Below, piece by piece: positions 4,465 through 5,319 of a stretch of DNA of 5,319 bases (position 1 is its first letter; each line of letters opens with the position of its first letter). A program made the translations under genes and the position numbers. This DNA is from an uncultured Flavihumibacter sp. (lineage in GTDB: Bacteria > Bacteroidota > Bacteroidia > Chitinophagales > Chitinophagaceae), in the NCBI GenBank assembly GCA_946481605.1, contig CAMLPA010000262.1, positions 1-5,319 of the forward strand, given 5' to 3'. A model generated the notes under the pieces. That model was not told the DNA's origin, made no database searches, and saw only the letters and a list, made by a program, of their open reading frames with translations.

Positions 4465-5319
4465 TTAGAACAGGTGCACGCCTACGTTCCAGCCGATCCA
4501 GCCGTTTACATCATTGGAAATAATGTATTTGTTGTTGAAATGCTGGTATTCGAGTAAGCGATAACCTTTCCCGGGGGTGGTTTGCTTGGTGTAGTACCCA
4601 GAGGCGGAGGCACCTCCAAATACAGAGAACCACTTTGTGATGCGGAAATGCACATCAGCATGGAACTTATTCAGCGAATTGAAGTAGTCCCAGGAACCCT
4701 GATAGATGTATTCCGAAGTAATGGACGGATTGAAAGAGAGCCATTTGGCGATACGGAGTTCACTGCCCAAACCATATCCGAACGAAAAGAAACGATCGTT
4801 CAGTTTCGGATCACCACCAACGGTGAGTATGTTGTAAAAGCGGGGATGCCCGGTTTTGATGGAGATGCTCAGCGGCTGAACTTCGTTGGTGGCGATGCTT
4901 AGTTTGTGGTACCCTTTGAACACGATGTTCAGCAAACCGAAATTCACCGCGTTGGAACTGTCGGATATATTGATCAGTCCTATCTGAGTGCCGTAAACTT
5001 TTTTGGCGTAGTTGATGACACCTGACACCTGGGTTCCCCGGATTGTTTTCGTGGAGATGTTCATTACCCCCGCGGCCTGAACGCCTTTCACGCCTTTTCC
5101 CGCAACATTGATCACGCCGGAGAACTGAACGCCATCGATGCCTTTGCCGGCAATATTAAATACGCCCGCAGCCTGTGCGCCTTTCATATTTCCTGCTGTT
5201 AAGTTGATGACGCCACCCACCTGGAAACCTTTTGCATCCCTGCCAACAAAGTTGCCCACGCCGCCCACCTGCATGCCACTCATGGCGCGCCCAACATGGT
5301 TCCATACGCCGCCTACCTG
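4465..5319 (-). CDS. Surface repeat protein, LA_2272-like, C-terminal part (5' end outside the window)
   Basis: The open frame continues to the right edge: 12 codons (Q-V-G-G-V-W-N-H-V-G-R-A) precede the first visible Met at 5283. That Met is inside a repeat, so the true start is outside the window. The visible 284 residues fall into two parts. First come tandem 16-residue units of the form G-x-Q-x-x-G-V-x-N-x(7), at least five well conserved after a partial one, then two shorter degenerate units. A C-terminal region of about 150 residues follows, with alternating beta-strands (W-L-S-F-N-P-S-I-T-S-E-Y-I-Y, K-W-F-S-V-F-G-G-A-S-A-S-G-Y-Y) ending G-W-N-V-G-V-H-L-F. The terminal Phe suggests an outer-membrane beta-barrel. 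The repeats resemble LA_2272-type surface repeat proteins, which are known in Leptospira and Bacteroidota and have no defined function. In some Bacteroidota such repeats follow carboxypeptidase-regulatory-like or STN domains, which could lie in the missing part. Confidence 0.8.
   Translation of the reverse strand, partial: QVGGVWNHVGRAMSGMQVGGVGNFVGRDAKGFQVGGVINLTAGNMKGAQAAGVFNIAGKGIDGVQFSGVINVAGKGVKGVQAAGVMNISTKTIRGTQVSGVINYAKKVYGTQIGLINISDSSNAVNFGLLNIVFKGYHKLSIATNEVQPLSISIKTGHPRFYNILTVGGDPKLNDRFFSFGYGLGSELRIAKWLSFNPSITSEYIYQGSWDYFNSLNKFHADVHFRITKWFSVFGGASASGYYTKQTTPGKGYRLLEYQHFNNKYIISNDVNGWIGWNVGVHLF
4924..5319 (-). repeat. 48-bp tandem repeats encoding 16-residue G-x-Q-x-x-G-V-x-N units
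   Basis: Successive units start G-M-Q, G-F-Q, G-A-Q, G-V-Q, G-V-Q and G-T-Q, each 16 residues except the last (15). A diverged G-T-Q-I-G-L-I-N and then N-F-G-L-L-N close the array. The invariant Gly, Gln, Gly-Val and Asn positions point to a solenoid. Copy number is unknown because the array runs past the right edge. Confidence 0.85.

Noticed and set aside
4465..5283. Taking the ATG at 5283 as the start of the repeat protein
   Set aside because: The frame stays open to the window edge and the preceding residues form another repeat unit, so this Met is internal.
4924..5319. CRISPR-like array
   Set aside because: The 48-bp periodicity is in-frame coding repetition with no separate repeat and spacer units.

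Overview
The window looks like chromosomal DNA of a Bacteroidota bacterium, most likely Chitinophagaceae or a close relative. This rests on a TonB-dependent receptor with an N-terminal carboxypeptidase-regulatory-like domain, a head-GIN (DUF2807) lipoprotein, a stand-alone DUF4268 protein of the Bacteroidota type, TAnnTTTG-type -7 promoter elements, and no clear Shine-Dalgarno sequences before the starts. The genus is inference; no rRNA or other phylogenetic marker is present.

All five genes lie on the minus strand. In transcription order (right to left) they are: the 3' part of a surface protein with 16-residue glycine-rich repeats (4465 to the right edge, 5' end missing); a 658-bp non-coding gap; a complete TonB-dependent outer-membrane receptor (3806-1452); a complete DUF2807 lipoprotein (1363-644); a complete DUF4268 protein of unknown function (627-166); and the first 34 codons of a LacI-family repressor that runs off the left edge.

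The receptor and the DUF2807 lipoprotein are 88 bp apart, with no promoter I can recognise between them, and may share a transcript. The gap contains a 12-bp palindrome and a GC-rich hairpin. The DUF4268 gene follows 16 bp after the lipoprotein but has its own exact -7 element ending 4 nt before its ATG. The LacI gene has a TTTG/-7 promoter, an inverted repeat filling the spacer, and a LacI-type operator just before a probable TTG start, which suggests autorepression. Three of the five products (repeat protein, receptor, lipoprotein) belong at the cell surface, so the region reads as envelope functions next to a sugar-type regulator. No SusD partner, glycosidase or transporter shows what the receptor takes up.

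The most unusual part is the 3807-4464 gap. It holds a leader hairpin before the receptor, a CGCGGAGG/GAGGCGCA repeat cluster, a 20-bp-period direct repeat, a roughly 130-bp block of nested and mutually exclusive inverted repeats (4252-4382), and a probable terminator for the repeat protein. I see no CRISPR array, insertion sequence, tRNA or rRNA. I see no clear defence or other undescribed protein system; the inverted-repeat block is the best candidate for something undescribed.
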